The notes under the pieces were generated by a model. The model was given only the letters and a program-made list of their open reading frames with translations. It made no database searches and was not told the DNA's origin. This document shows, in pieces, positions 26,558 through 34,416 of a stretch of DNA of 64,000 nt (its first letter is position 1; each line of letters opens with the position of its first letter). Origin of the DNA: an uncultured Eubacteriales bacterium (GTDB lineage: Bacteria > Bacillota > Clostridia > Oscillospirales > Oscillospiraceae); the NCBI GenBank assembly GCA_900545495.1, contig UQZJ01000002.1:1-64000 (forward strand), in the 5' to 3' direction. A program made the translations under genes and the position numbers.

Positions 26558-26929
26558 TTACAGCACAAAGATGATAAGGATGACCACCAGCAGGGCGTAG
26601 ATGATGGCGGTTTCCAGGAACACAAGGCCCAGCATCATGGTGGTGCGGATCTTGCCCTCGGCCTCCGGCTGACGGGCAATGCCCTCAGCGGACTTGGAGA
26701 TGGCCATGCCCATGCCGATGGCGCCGCCGGCGGCGGCCACGCCGATGGCGATGGCGGACGCCATGGCCTTGGCGCTGTCAACGCTGCTGTCGGTGGTCTG
26801 CTCCGTCTGGGCAGGGGCATCGGCGGCGGGCTCGGTGTCAGCAAACGCGGTCACGGTGAACAGTGCGGTCAGTGCCAGCACCAGGCACAGCAGCAGGGCA
26901 ACAGCCTTCTTATTGGTCAGTTTCTTCAT
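26558..26929 (-). CDS. atpE: F-type ATP synthase subunit c with N-terminal signal-like extension
   Basis: 123 residues, against about 75-90 for a usual c subunit. The two-helix hairpin is residues 52-123, with the conserved loop ARQPEA (85-90) and the ion-carrying Glu106 in LETAIIY. Ahead of it is a classic signal-peptide-like segment (KKAVALLLCLVLALTALFTVTAFAD) and an acidic, Thr/Ala-rich linker, implying cleavage or an extra helix. For sodium specificity the Glu is followed by Thr and Tyr111 is present, but the helix-1 glutamine is replaced by Met73. The full Na+ site is therefore not conserved and H+ is more likely. Confidence 0.93.
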   Translation of the reverse strand: MKKLTNKKAVALLLCLVLALTALFTVTAFADTEPAADAPAQTEQTTDSSVDSAKAMASAIAIGVAAAGGAIGMGMAISKSAEGIARQPEAEGKIRTTMMLGLVFLETAIIYALLVVILIIFVL

Positions 26930-26946
26930 GATCTCTCTTTCCTCCG

Positions 26947-27795
26947 TCAGTTATTTACAGTTTCAGCTTTAATTTTTTTGGTTTTTTTGGGCTTGGGCGC
27001 GTGCTTCTCCGTGGTCTCTCCGTAGAACATGGAGGTCAGGGTGGTGAGAACATAGGCCTGGATCAGCGCGTGGAGCAGGGTGAACAGCACCGCCACGACC
27101 ACGGGGATCACATAGCTCAGTGTCACATAGTAGTAGACCAGCTCCGTCACCAGCAGACCGCTGAGCAGCGCGCCGAACATACGGAAGCTCATGGAGATGG
27201 GCAGGGAGAAGTCCTTCAGGGCCTTGCCCGCGCCCTTGAGGCCGTTGGCCACGATGCCGCCCACCAGAATGACGCCGTAGGACAGGCAGCCCAGGGAGAT
27301 GGCTGCGTTCACATCGGACAGCGGGGCCGGCAGGGCGATGGTGTGGCCATTGGTGGTGATGGCCTGGAAACCGAACAGCTCAAACAGCGTGCCGATGAAG
27401 ATATACACACCGGCGCCGAAGATGTAGGCACCCAGGAACTTGTTGCGGTGGGGGCTGTTGCCCTTGGCCATGCCGTCGAACATACCCACCACGGTCTCGA
27501 TAGCCATCTGCAGCTTGCCGGGGACCATCTTGAAGCGGGGGATCACCAGCAGCCGCAGCAGCAGCGCCGCCAGCAGGATGACGCCCACTACCACCAGCGA
27601 GGATATGTATGCGGGGTTCACGTCTTTCAGTCCGAACAGACTGATGCGGTTCGCCCCGTGGAGCACTGCGTCACGCATGGCCTCCTGCACCGATTCCGAC
27701 TTCCCGTGTCCGGGAACCAGCAGAGAACCGGCCAGCAGAGCCGCCGTGATCAGCAGCCACCCCACGATGAACCTTGTTTTCTTCTTTTTTTCCAT
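26947..27795 (-). CDS. atpB: F-type ATP synthase subunit a
   Basis: 282 residues from ATG 27795 (MEKKKKTR), with GAAGGTGAT upstream; a longer frame has no RBS. It is a polytopic membrane protein with the essential arginine in SFRMFGALLSG, equivalent to Arg210 of E. coli, and a lysine-rich C-terminal tail. Subunit a forms the ion half-channels against the c ring. It is the first gene of the operon; no atpI precedes it. A near-consensus promoter lies 140 nt upstream. Confidence 0.93.
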   Translation of the reverse strand: MEKKKKTRFIVGWLLITAALLAGSLLVPGHGKSESVQEAMRDAVLHGANRISLFGLKDVNPAYISSLVVVGVILLAALLLRLLVIPRFKMVPGKLQMAIETVVGMFDGMAKGNSPHRNKFLGAYIFGAGVYIFIGTLFELFGFQAITTNGHTIALPAPLSDVNAAISLGCLSYGVILVGGIVANGLKGAGKALKDFSLPISMSFRMFGALLSGLLVTELVYYYVTLSYVIPVVVAVLFTLLHALIQAYVLTTLTSMFYGETTEKHAPKPKKTKKIKAETVNN

Positions 27796-27934
27796 TCCTT
27801 TATCACCTTCACATACGATCGGGATTTTGTGCCGCTGCGTCGTATTTACGGCACCTGCGGCACGACCATGCCCCACCGTGATTTTTTAACGGAATCTTTA
27901 CACGGCGAGTCACCATCTTGACGCTACGTTCCCT

Positions 27935-27963
27935 ATTATAATGAAATCTCACCTATAACACAA
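27935..27963 (-). promoter_or_regulatory. Promoter of the F1Fo ATPase operon
   Basis: On the minus strand TTGTGT (27958-27963), a 17-nt spacer and TATAAT (27935-27940), about 140 nt before atpB. Confidence 0.7.
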
Positions 27964-28050
27964 GTATTTTTTCGGCAAGTCTGTCCAAACACTCCCTCTT
28001 TTTTCACCGAAAACGGGACAAGCACCAGAAAATGTCCAAAAACAGCGGAA

Positions 28051-28069
28051 GCCTGCGGATACCGCAGGC
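28051..28069 (-). terminator. Terminator-like hairpin after ygiQ
   Basis: GCCTGCGG and CCGCAGGC flank a 3-nt loop. On the minus strand a T-run follows only after about 8 nt, so termination strength is uncertain. Confidence 0.5.
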
Positions 28070-28079
28070 TCCCGACGGG

Positions 28080-30059
28080 TCATGATTTCCTTTTTTTGGC
28101 AAATGCCGCCTTTTTGCGCGGGGACATCTTGCCCTTCTGCGCCGGCTGTCGCGCCGTGGGCGTACCGCGGCGGCCCCGGTTGCCTGTGGTCTCCTTCCGG
28201 GGGCGGCGGGCAGGACGCTCCGGCTTCTCCGGCTTGGCGGGAGGCTGGCCGTAGGGCTCGCCCTTCCGGGGACGCAGCAGGCACTCCTTCCCATAGCCGA
28301 TCAGGTCGGTGCGCCCCGTCTCCTCCAGTGCCTCCACCACCAGCGCACGCTTTTCCGGGCGGGACCACTGAAGCAGCGCACGCTGCATGGCCTTTTCCTT
28401 GGGATCCCGCGCCACATACACCGGCGACATATCCCGGGGGTCGATGCCGGTGTAGTACATACAGGTGGACAGGGTGCCGGGGGTAGGATAGAAATCCTGC
28501 ACCTGCTCGGGGGTGCGGCCGTTCTTGTGGAGGAACTCCGCCAGCTTCACCGCGTCGCTGAGGGTGCAGCCGGGATGGCTGGACATCAGGTATGGCACCA
28601 GATACTGCTCCGTGCCGTCCTGCTCGTTGAGCTTTTTATACTGCCGCCAGAACTTCAGGAAAACATCGAAGTGGGGCTTGCCCATGTAGTCCAGTACCGA
28701 GCTGACACAGTGCTCCGGCGCCACCTTCAGCTGGCCGGAGATGTGGTACTGCACCAGCTCCTTGAAGAAGTCCTTGTTCTTGTCCTGCAACATATAGTCG
28801 TAGCGGATGCCGGAGCGGACGAACACCTTCTTGATCTTGGGAAGCTGCCGCATTTTTTGCAGCAGCTCCGTGTACTCGGAATGGTCGGCGTCCAGATTGG
28901 GGCAGGGCTCCGGCGCAAGGCAGCTGCGGTTCTTGCACATACCGCATTTCTTCTGCTTCTGGCAGCTGGTGTGGCGGAAGTTGGCGCTGGGGCCGCCCAC
29001 GTCGTGGATATAGCCCTTGAACTGGGGATCCTCCGTTAGCAGCCGGGCCTCCTCCACCACCGACTCGATGGAGCGGCTGGTGACCATGCGCCCCTGATGG
29101 AAGGCCAGTGCGCAGAAGTTGCAGCCGCCGAAGCAGCCCCGGTTGTGGGTGATGGAAAACCGCACCTCCTCAATGGCGGGGATGCCCGCGGTGTACATGG
29201 GGTGTACCTCCCGCGTATAGGGCAGGGCGTACAGGCGATCCAGCTCCTCCCGGCGCAGGGGGCGGGCGGGGGGATTCACCACCAGCAGCCGCCCTTCGCA
29301 GGGTTGGAGCACGGCGCAGCCCCGGATGGGGTCGTGCTCGTCGTATTCGATCTTCGTGGCCCGGGCGTAGGCCTCCTTGTCGGCGCAGACCTCCTCGTAG
29401 GAGGGGCAGAGCGCCTTATGGAAGCGGCAGCCGCTGTCGTCGGCGGCGATATAGGCCGTGCCGGGTACGTCGGTGATCTCCTGCACCGGTGTCTTTTTGG
29501 CGAGACGGCGGGCGATCTCCGCCGTGGCGCTCTCGCCCATGCCGTAGACCAGCAGGTCGGCCGGGGCGTCGAACAGGATGCTCCGGCGCACTTTATCCTC
29601 CCAGTAGTCGTAGTGGGCGAAGCGCCGCAGCGACGCCTCCAGGCCGCCGATGACGATGGGCGTGTCGGGGAACGCCTCCCGCGCCCGGTTGGTATAGACG
29701 ATGGTGGGGCGGTCGGGACGGTGTCCCATCTCGCCGCCGGGGCTGTACAGATCCCGTGTGCGGCGGCGCTTGGCCACCGTGTAGTGGGCCACCATGGAGT
29801 CCAGATTGCCGCCGCCGATGAGCACGCCGTACCGGGGCTTGCCCATGGCGCGGAATGCCTCCGCCGAGTGCCAGTCCGGCTGGGCCAGGATGGCCACGCG
29901 GTAGCCCTCCGCCTCCAGCAGGCGGGCGATGAGGGTGGTGCCGAAGCTGGGGTGGTCGATGTAGCCGTCGGCGGTGACCACCAGAAAATCATAGTAATAC
30001 CAGCCGCGCTCGATCATCTCCTCGCGGCTCACAGGCAGAAATATCTCGCCTCTTGTCAT
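28080..30059 (-). CDS. YgiQ family radical SAM protein
   Basis: 659 residues. The 4Fe-4S SAM motif CxxxCxxC is present as RGCFGGCNFC at about residue 309. An extra cysteine cluster, CQKQKKCGMCKNRSC, and the conserved YDYMLQDK, VAPEHCVSSVLDYMGKP and QDFYPTPGTLSTCMYYTG motifs identify the UPF0313/YgiQ family. The N-terminal domain is cobalamin-binding-like. The C-terminal ~60 residues are a basic, proline-rich tail. The substrate is unknown. It is the last gene of an operon with a PyrF-like protein and a phosphatase-GNAT fusion. Confidence 0.92.
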   Translation of the reverse strand: MTRGEIFLPVSREEMIERGWYYYDFLVVTADGYIDHPSFGTTLIARLLEAEGYRVAILAQPDWHSAEAFRAMGKPRYGVLIGGGNLDSMVAHYTVAKRRRTRDLYSPGGEMGHRPDRPTIVYTNRAREAFPDTPIVIGGLEASLRRFAHYDYWEDKVRRSILFDAPADLLVYGMGESATAEIARRLAKKTPVQEITDVPGTAYIAADDSGCRFHKALCPSYEEVCADKEAYARATKIEYDEHDPIRGCAVLQPCEGRLLVVNPPARPLRREELDRLYALPYTREVHPMYTAGIPAIEEVRFSITHNRGCFGGCNFCALAFHQGRMVTSRSIESVVEEARLLTEDPQFKGYIHDVGGPSANFRHTSCQKQKKCGMCKNRSCLAPEPCPNLDADHSEYTELLQKMRQLPKIKKVFVRSGIRYDYMLQDKNKDFFKELVQYHISGQLKVAPEHCVSSVLDYMGKPHFDVFLKFWRQYKKLNEQDGTEQYLVPYLMSSHPGCTLSDAVKLAEFLHKNGRTPEQVQDFYPTPGTLSTCMYYTGIDPRDMSPVYVARDPKEKAMQRALLQWSRPEKRALVVEALEETGRTDLIGYGKECLLRPRKGEPYGQPPAKPEKPERPARRPRKETTGNRGRRGTPTARQPAQKGKMSPRKKAAFAKKRKS

Positions 30060-30072
30060 GGGGCAGCTCCTT

Positions 30073-31125
30073 TCAGGGACGGTATTCCGCCGGGATCGGC
30101 GGCAACTGAACGCGGATGTCCTTTTCCATCACGTCGCCCTCCAGCGGGTAGAAGCCCAGACGGGCGAAAAACCGGCGCAGCTCCCTATCGCTGCATCGCA
30201 GGCGCAGGAACTCCACGCCGCGATGCCGGTAGTACAGCAGCACGCGGCCCATGGGGGTAAAGGCACGGCCGGTGCCGCGATACGCGGGATCCAGCCAGTA
30301 CCAGCCCAGCCAGCCGATGCCCGGTTCCTCGTCCGGCAGCAGCTGGAGCGCGCCGATAAAGTCCTCCTCGCAGCGGATGCCGATGGCCTCGCCGCCGTCA
30401 GGAACATGAAAGCGCCGGCGCAGCTCCTCCGGCAGGGGGACATAGTCCTCGCCGGGATCCACCATCTTGGCGCTGCGCCACCAGCTCTGGCGGGCAAAGG
30501 TGGACAGTCCCCGCTCCGTCAGGTGGCTGTTGTCGTCGCGGTACTCCACCCGCAGCGCCCCGTCGTCCCATGTCAGCAGGGATACGGCGGTGTTGTCGCC
30601 GTGTGCCGTGTCACCGATACCGGACAGCGGGACGCCCTGCAAGGTACCCAGCACGATACGCAGCGCAGCGCCGTGGGAAAATACCGCTACGGTGTCGCCG
30701 TCATGAGCCGCGCCGATGCGGTGCAGGGCGGGGATGTAGCGATCCAGCACGTCCTGCGCCGTCTCGCCGCCCTCCACGCGCCACAGATCCACCCGGCGGT
30801 TGAAGTGGTACATCTCCTCCGGGTGCAGCTTGTTCAGCTCGTGCCACGGATGATCCTCCCATACGCCCATGTGGATCTCCCGGAAGGCCGGCTCCAGATG
30901 GAGCGGCAGCGCCTTGGGCAGCCAGATGGCACGGGCGGTGATCTGCGTGCGGTACAGGTCGCTGGCGTACACCGCGTCGATGTCCACATCCTGAAACCGC
31001 TGGCGCAGCGCGTCGATCTGCTGGTAGCCGCGGTAGTTGGTGATCAGTCCGTTGTGCCAGCCGTGGGCGATGCGGTAGAGATTGCCCTCCGCCTCCGCGT
31101 GGCGGATAAGATAGATCTTCGTCAT
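30073..31125 (-). CDS. Histidine phosphatase fused to a GNAT acetyltransferase
   Basis: 350 residues. ATG 31125 overlaps the upstream stop as ATGA. Residues 1 to about 195 are a phosphoglycerate-mutase-like phosphatase, with the phosphohistidine motif YLIRHAEAEGN, YASDLYRTQITARAI, the REIHMGVWEDH loop and VAVFSHGAALRIV. Residues from about 245 are a GNAT domain, with IGWLGWYWLDPAYRGTGRAFTPMGRVLLYY (acetyl-CoA site) and LRLRCSDRELRRFFARLGFY. Each domain is familiar on its own. The fusion suggests sequential or alternative action on one small-molecule substrate, which I cannot identify. Confidence 0.85.
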   Translation of the reverse strand: MTKIYLIRHAEAEGNLYRIAHGWHNGLITNYRGYQQIDALRQRFQDVDIDAVYASDLYRTQITARAIWLPKALPLHLEPAFREIHMGVWEDHPWHELNKLHPEEMYHFNRRVDLWRVEGGETAQDVLDRYIPALHRIGAAHDGDTVAVFSHGAALRIVLGTLQGVPLSGIGDTAHGDNTAVSLLTWDDGALRVEYRDDNSHLTERGLSTFARQSWWRSAKMVDPGEDYVPLPEELRRRFHVPDGGEAIGIRCEEDFIGALQLLPDEEPGIGWLGWYWLDPAYRGTGRAFTPMGRVLLYYRHRGVEFLRLRCSDRELRRFFARLGFYPLEGDVMEKDIRVQLPPIPAEYRP

Positions 31126-31880
31126 ACCACCGTCACCCACTGCTTCATCTCGCGGACGGCGCTGTCCACGGCCGCCGCTGCATCCGGGGCGAATTGCAGG
31201 TCAAAATCCACGGTCATCGCACCGTGGCCGTACTCGTCAAAGGCAGGGACGGCGTTCTCACCGTCGCACTCCGGCAGCAGTAGGAAGGACTTGGGACACA
31301 GCCGGCGCACATCCCGGATATCCAGGCTGTACCCACTGCCCACCACCAGAGACGCGCCCCGGCGGGCCATCTGCTCCGCCACCGCCAGATACAGCGGGCG
31401 GTCGCCGGCCATCAGGCTCTGCACCTCGCCGCCGCTTTTGTTGCAGGTGCGCACCAATGCGAAGGGCGCCTGTTCCCCGGCGTCGCAGCAGTCGCTGCCC
31501 ATGTAGGGGTCCACGGTGATGGCGTCGGCGCCGTAGCTTTGCCACAGGGCAGGCGCCTCCGCGCCCATGCCCAGAATGACGTACAGTCCCTTGGCGTGGG
31601 CGGCACTGACCAGATTGGCCAGCACATCCGCACCCATGGAGCCGTAGCGCAGGTAGCTGGCGCCGTGGAGCATGACGGCGGGCAGCTTCTCCGCCGCCGC
31701 ATCCAGCAGCATGGTGCCGTGGTAGCGCAGCGCCTCCGCATCAGCCATGCTGCCGGGGCCGAACATATCGGTAAAGTTTTTCAGGATTTTGGGGCTGAGC
31801 TTGTCCAGCTCCGGACGCAGGCCCAGTGCCAGCGGCGTTTTCTTTTCACGGATACGCTGCTGCAAGACGGTAACGGACAT
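31122..31880 (-). CDS. PyrF-like (OMP decarboxylase fold) protein lacking the catalytic motif
   Basis: 252 residues from ATG 31880, with AAAGGAG 9 nt upstream; a longer frame crosses the promoter. It resembles type 2 orotidine-phosphate decarboxylase: LALGLRPELD at the N-terminus, DAITVDPYMGSDCC and ALVRTCNKSGGEVQ, corresponding to the phosphate-binding VRTSNP region. Where PyrF has the catalytic DxKRGDI strand this protein has VILGMGAEAP (101-110), without the Lys or Asp. It therefore probably does not decarboxylate OMP. It leads an operon with the phosphatase-GNAT fusion and YgiQ. Confidence 0.7.
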   Translation of the reverse strand: MSVTVLQQRIREKKTPLALGLRPELDKLSPKILKNFTDMFGPGSMADAEALRYHGTMLLDAAAEKLPAVMLHGASYLRYGSMGADVLANLVSAAHAKGLYVILGMGAEAPALWQSYGADAITVDPYMGSDCCDAGEQAPFALVRTCNKSGGEVQSLMAGDRPLYLAVAEQMARRGASLVVGSGYSLDIRDVRRLCPKSFLLLPECDGENAVPAFDEYGHGAMTVDFDLQFAPDAAAAVDSAVREMKQWVTVV

Positions 31881-31923
31881 GGTGACGTTCTCCTTTTGTG
31901 TCGCAAAAAATATATTAAAGTTT

Positions 31924-31953
31924 ATTATAACGCGGCGCGGGGTGATTTGGCAA
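31924..31953 (-). promoter_or_regulatory. Promoter of the PyrF-like operon
   Basis: On the minus strand TTGCCA (31948-31953), an 18-nt spacer and TATAAT (31924-31929). Confidence 0.7.
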
Positions 31954-32021
31954 GAAACACCGCGTGTTTTTTTGCACCCGGCGGGAGATACTGCCACTGT
32001 ACGGAAAAGGAGTGATGTAAG

Positions 32022-32198
32022 ATGAATATGACCGCATTTCTGCGGGGCGTCTGCGTCGGCATGGTGGCCGGCGCGGCGGCGGATATGGCGGCGCACCCCT
32101 ACCCGAAGGCCAGAAAAACCGCTGTGGGCAAGGCCATGCAGCGGATGGGTAACGCTCTGGATTCGGCGCTGGTCACCGTCACATCCATGCTGCACTGA
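32022..32198 (+). CDS. Small hypothetical protein (58 aa)
   Basis: A short open frame from ATG 32022 with a good AAAAGGAGTGAT ribosome-binding site. The product begins MNMTAFLRGVCVGMVAGAAADMA, a glycine/alanine-rich amphipathic helix that could sit in a membrane, followed by a basic linker and TSMLH. It resembles short YtxH-like proteins of Clostridia, but is too short for assignment. A hairpin follows. Its neighbours are a divergent PyrF-like operon and a tRNA gene. Confidence 0.6.
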   Translation: MNMTAFLRGVCVGMVAGAAADMAAHPYPKARKTAVGKAMQRMGNALDSALVTVTSMLH

Positions 32199-32213
32199 GG
32201 GATCGCAGATGCC

Positions 32214-32245
32214 GGCGGCGGAGGGAAACGGCTCCCTCCGCCGCT
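32214..32245 (+). terminator. Terminator-like hairpin after the small ORF
   Basis: GCGGCGGAGGGA (32215-32226) pairs with TCCCTCCGCCGC (32233-32244). A T-run appears only further downstream. Confidence 0.55.
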
Positions 32246-32285
32246 GCTCTGTGCAAAAAAGCCGGTTTTTTCGGGAAATTCCATC

Positions 32286-32313
32286 TTGACAAGACCGCTT
32301 TTTTTGTTATAAT
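32286..32313 (+). promoter_or_regulatory. Promoter of tRNA-Ser
   Basis: Consensus TTGACA (32286-32291) and TATAAT (32308-32313) with a 16-nt spacer, 33 nt before the tRNA. Confidence 0.85.
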
Positions 32314-32346
32314 AGTCAGTACTGTTCGTCACAGAACTGAATATAT

Positions 32347-32438
32347 GCAGTGGTATCGAAGAGGTCATAACGAGCACGACTGGAAATCGTGTTGTCGTCA
32401 AAAGCGGCACGAGGGTTCGAATCCCTCCCACTGCGCCA
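32347..32438 (+). tRNA. tRNA-Ser (anticodon GGA)
   Basis: 92 nt including an encoded CCA. The acceptor stem is GCAGTGG/CCACTGC, the anticodon stem CACGA/TCGTG encloses CTGGAAA, and the T arm is GAGGG-TTCGAAT-CCCTC. There is a long variable arm, as expected for serine tRNA. The 3' 27 nt form the left attachment site of the element at 32412-49332, which restores the tRNA 3' end on integration. Confidence 0.93.
32412..32438. repeat. attL: 27-nt direct repeat inside the tRNA-Ser 3' end
   Basis: Identical to 49306-49332. It covers the T arm, the acceptor 3' strand and CCA. The flanking bases differ at both ends, defining a 27-nt core. Confidence 0.92.
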
Positions 32439-32442
32439 ACGA

Positions 32443-32478
32443 AAAACCCTGTAACCATGCTGGTTACAGGGTTTTCTT
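32443..32478. terminator. Terminator supplied by the element behind tRNA-Ser
   Basis: AAAACCCTGTAACCA (32443-32457) pairs with TGGTTACAGGGTTTT (32461-32475). It is followed by CTTTT on the plus strand and could also terminate int. Confidence 0.9.
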
Positions 32479-32495
32479 TTATGCCAAAATGGGGG

Positions 32496-32520
32496 TTTGA
32501 CCATAATTTTGACCACAAAT
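32496..32520. repeat. Tandem arm-type repeats at the left end
   Basis: TTTGACCATAATT (32496-32508) and TTTGACCACAAAT (32508-32520) recur with a 12-bp period. The second is identical to two copies at the right end (49191-49215), as expected for integrase arm sites. Confidence 0.7.
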
Positions 32521-32524
32521 GTGG

Positions 32525-33715
32525 TTACTGACCCTGTTTTTCCTCGCCTTTGGCGAGTCCTCTAAAATGCTTCTGTATACCACCCACCACCTCGCGTTGC
32601 CGCTTCTCCGAAGGATGGGCGTACACGTCGAGCGTCATCGTTGCCGTGGTGTGACCCAGCATGTCCTGCAGAGATTTTACGTCCGAGCCGATGGCGATCG
32701 CAACGGTGGCCAAGGTGTGCCGCAGGTCGTGGGGACGCAAATCCGGACGCCCAATTTTTTCGGCAATTCTTTTGAAGTGCTTGTAAAATGTCATCGGGAC
32801 TATATACCGGCCAAGGTCGTTTGTGAAAACCAAGTTCCACTCGTTGTCCCACAATTCGCCAGCCAGCTTCGCGTTTTCTTCCTGCCGCTTTTTCTCGTCT
32901 TCCAAGCAGGCCACCGCATCTTCCATCAACTGAACGATGCGCTGTGTTTTCGTTTTTGTTGCATCCTTGATGAAGTATGTACCGCTCTTTTGGCGGTCTT
33001 TCTGGAGCTGTTGCTCAACGGTAATGCACTTGCCTTTGAAGTCCACCTTGTCCCATGTGAGTCCAAGACATTCGCCCTCGCGTATACCAGTGTAAAGACA
33101 AAAAGCGTACGCATTTTTGAATTCTGGGTCCGCTTCGATGGCCTTCAGAAATGCCGGAATTTCATCGTCAAGCAGCGGAGTAATTTTATGTTTTTTACAC
33201 TTTTCAATGTCTAAATTTTCGCAGGGATTTTTGACAATGATGCCCTTCTTAACAGCATAAGCTAAAGCTGTATGGAGCACCGTGATGACGTTCTTGACGG
33301 TCTTCGGGGAGAGCTTCTTCTTTGACAGCGTTTCTGCCATATCTTCGATGTCGCCCGGCTGCAAGCTCTGCACACGAATCCCGCCCAAATTAGGGTTGAT
33401 ATGATTTTTGATGATACCAGCATAACTTGCAACGGTCAGCGGCTCTCGCTTCATTTTGACTCTTTTTTCGAACCACTCATTTACGCACTCTGCAACCGTT
33501 ACTGTGCTACTATCACAGTAGGCACCCTGCTTTACTTCGTAGAGGAAGGCAATGGCTTTGTCCATCGCCTCCTTTTTTGTTGCACCATAGAAGCTCTTGT
33601 ATTTCCTTTTGCCATCGCTGCCGAACCGCCGCGTATCAAGAACGCGCGCCTCATAACGACCATCCTTCCGCTTAAAAACGCTAATGCCGTCTCTGTCAGA
33701 ACACTTTTTGTTCAT
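32525..33715 (-). CDS. Tyrosine recombinase / integrase
   Basis: 396 residues. The N-terminal AP2-like arm-binding domain (KDGRYEARVLDTRRFGSDGKRKYKSF) is followed by a SAM-like core-binding domain. The catalytic domain has Arg212 (TGIREGEC), His329-x-x-Arg332 (HDLRHT), His355 (LGHTT) and nucleophile Tyr365 (TLDVYAH). This is a complete and probably active Tn916/phage-type integrase. It lies 87 bases from the tRNA-Ser attachment site with arm-type repeats between, the usual arrangement for element integration and excision. Confidence 0.95.
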   Translation of the reverse strand: MNKKCSDRDGISVFKRKDGRYEARVLDTRRFGSDGKRKYKSFYGATKKEAMDKAIAFLYEVKQGAYCDSSTVTVAECVNEWFEKRVKMKREPLTVASYAGIIKNHINPNLGGIRVQSLQPGDIEDMAETLSKKKLSPKTVKNVITVLHTALAYAVKKGIIVKNPCENLDIEKCKKHKITPLLDDEIPAFLKAIEADPEFKNAYAFCLYTGIREGECLGLTWDKVDFKGKCITVEQQLQKDRQKSGTYFIKDATKTKTQRIVQLMEDAVACLEDEKKRQEENAKLAGELWDNEWNLVFTNDLGRYIVPMTFYKHFKRIAEKIGRPDLRPHDLRHTLATVAIAIGSDVKSLQDMLGHTTATMTLDVYAHPSEKRQREVVGGIQKHFRGLAKGEEKQGQ

Positions 33716-34117
33716 AGTTCTTCATCCTTTCCAAAAAAATGTATCCAAACATAACGGCATCAAAGCCAAGAACCCCAACGGGCAGCGTCCGTCTTTGCCG
33801 CAGCAAACCGTCCGACGGATGGGAAATCGCATTCAAAAAAACGGAAAATATACAAAAGGATGAAGATTCAGTTGTGAGGCCGGTTCAGGCATGATTTGTG
33901 GTAGCAACGCCTCCTTTCCTGTAATAGTTAATTACTTTTTCTCACTGCACGCATTCGCATCTATACTACATCTTGTTATGCATAGTATACCATACAAGCT
34001 AAATATAGTCAAATGTTTGTTCCAGATAGGGTTTATAAATTTGTGGGCTCGGAGTAATTGACAATATCTTTGTTTGTGGTAATTTTGAATTAGAGAGAAC
34101 GTAAAGGAGACCTCGTT
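33716..34117. other. Intergenic region between int and the excisionase-like gene
   Basis: I see no gene here. The AT-rich right half contains the promoter TTGACA (34059-34064), 16 nt, TAATTT (34081-34086) for the next gene. The left half upstream of int shows no strong promoter. Confidence 0.5.
34059..34086 (+). promoter_or_regulatory. Promoter of the excisionase-like gene
   Basis: TTGACA (34059-34064) and TAATTT (34081-34086), 16-nt spacer. Confidence 0.55.
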
Positions 34118-34306
34118 ATGAAAAAATTTTTGACTATTGCCGAGACCGCCGAAATGTTGGGGGTCTCCCGTCCCACCATCTATAAAATGGTTCATGAAGG
34201 GAAACTCCCTGCAATTTGGTTGAGGCGCAGGGTAGTTATTCCTGTTGGAGAGTTTGAAAAATGGGTGCGCGCTGAAAGCTGGAAAAACTTTGGAACCACC
34301 GCATAG
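34118..34306 (+). CDS. Excisionase-like helix-turn-helix protein
   Basis: 62 residues with AAAGGAG upstream. The sequence is a single winged helix-turn-helix: FLTIAETAEMLGVSRPTIYKMVHEGKLPAIWLRRRVVIPVGEFEKWV. This is the MerR-like excisionase (Xis/HTH_17) fold found in integrative elements, where it bends DNA at the att arms to direct excision. It could alternatively be a small regulator of the downstream Rep gene. Confidence 0.85.
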   Translation: MKKFLTIAETAEMLGVSRPTIYKMVHEGKLPAIWLRRRVVIPVGEFEKWVRAESWKNFGTTA

Positions 34307-34323
34307 GCGCAGGCTTCCGGTGC

Positions 34324-34372
34324 CCGGCGGATCTTCAATCCGCCGGTGACCTACCCCTCACTAACAGAGGGG
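34324..34372 (+). other. Two adjacent hairpins upstream of the Rep_trans gene (candidate origin)
   Basis: CCGGCGGAT (34324-34332) pairs with ATCCGCCGG (34338-34346), and CCCCTC (34354-34359) with GAGGGG (34367-34372). The position just before a MobT/Rep_trans initiator gene suggests an origin of transfer or replication. A terminator for the xis-like gene is also possible. Confidence 0.45.
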
Positions 34373-34416
34373 TGATGAATACAAAAGAATACCTAAAATA
34401 ATAAGGAGCTGATTTT

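Noticed and set aside
26558..26929. Sodium-type F-ATPase c ring
   Set aside because: The Glu-Thr...Tyr part fits, but the helix-1 glutamine is replaced by methionine, so the full Na+ ligand set is missing.
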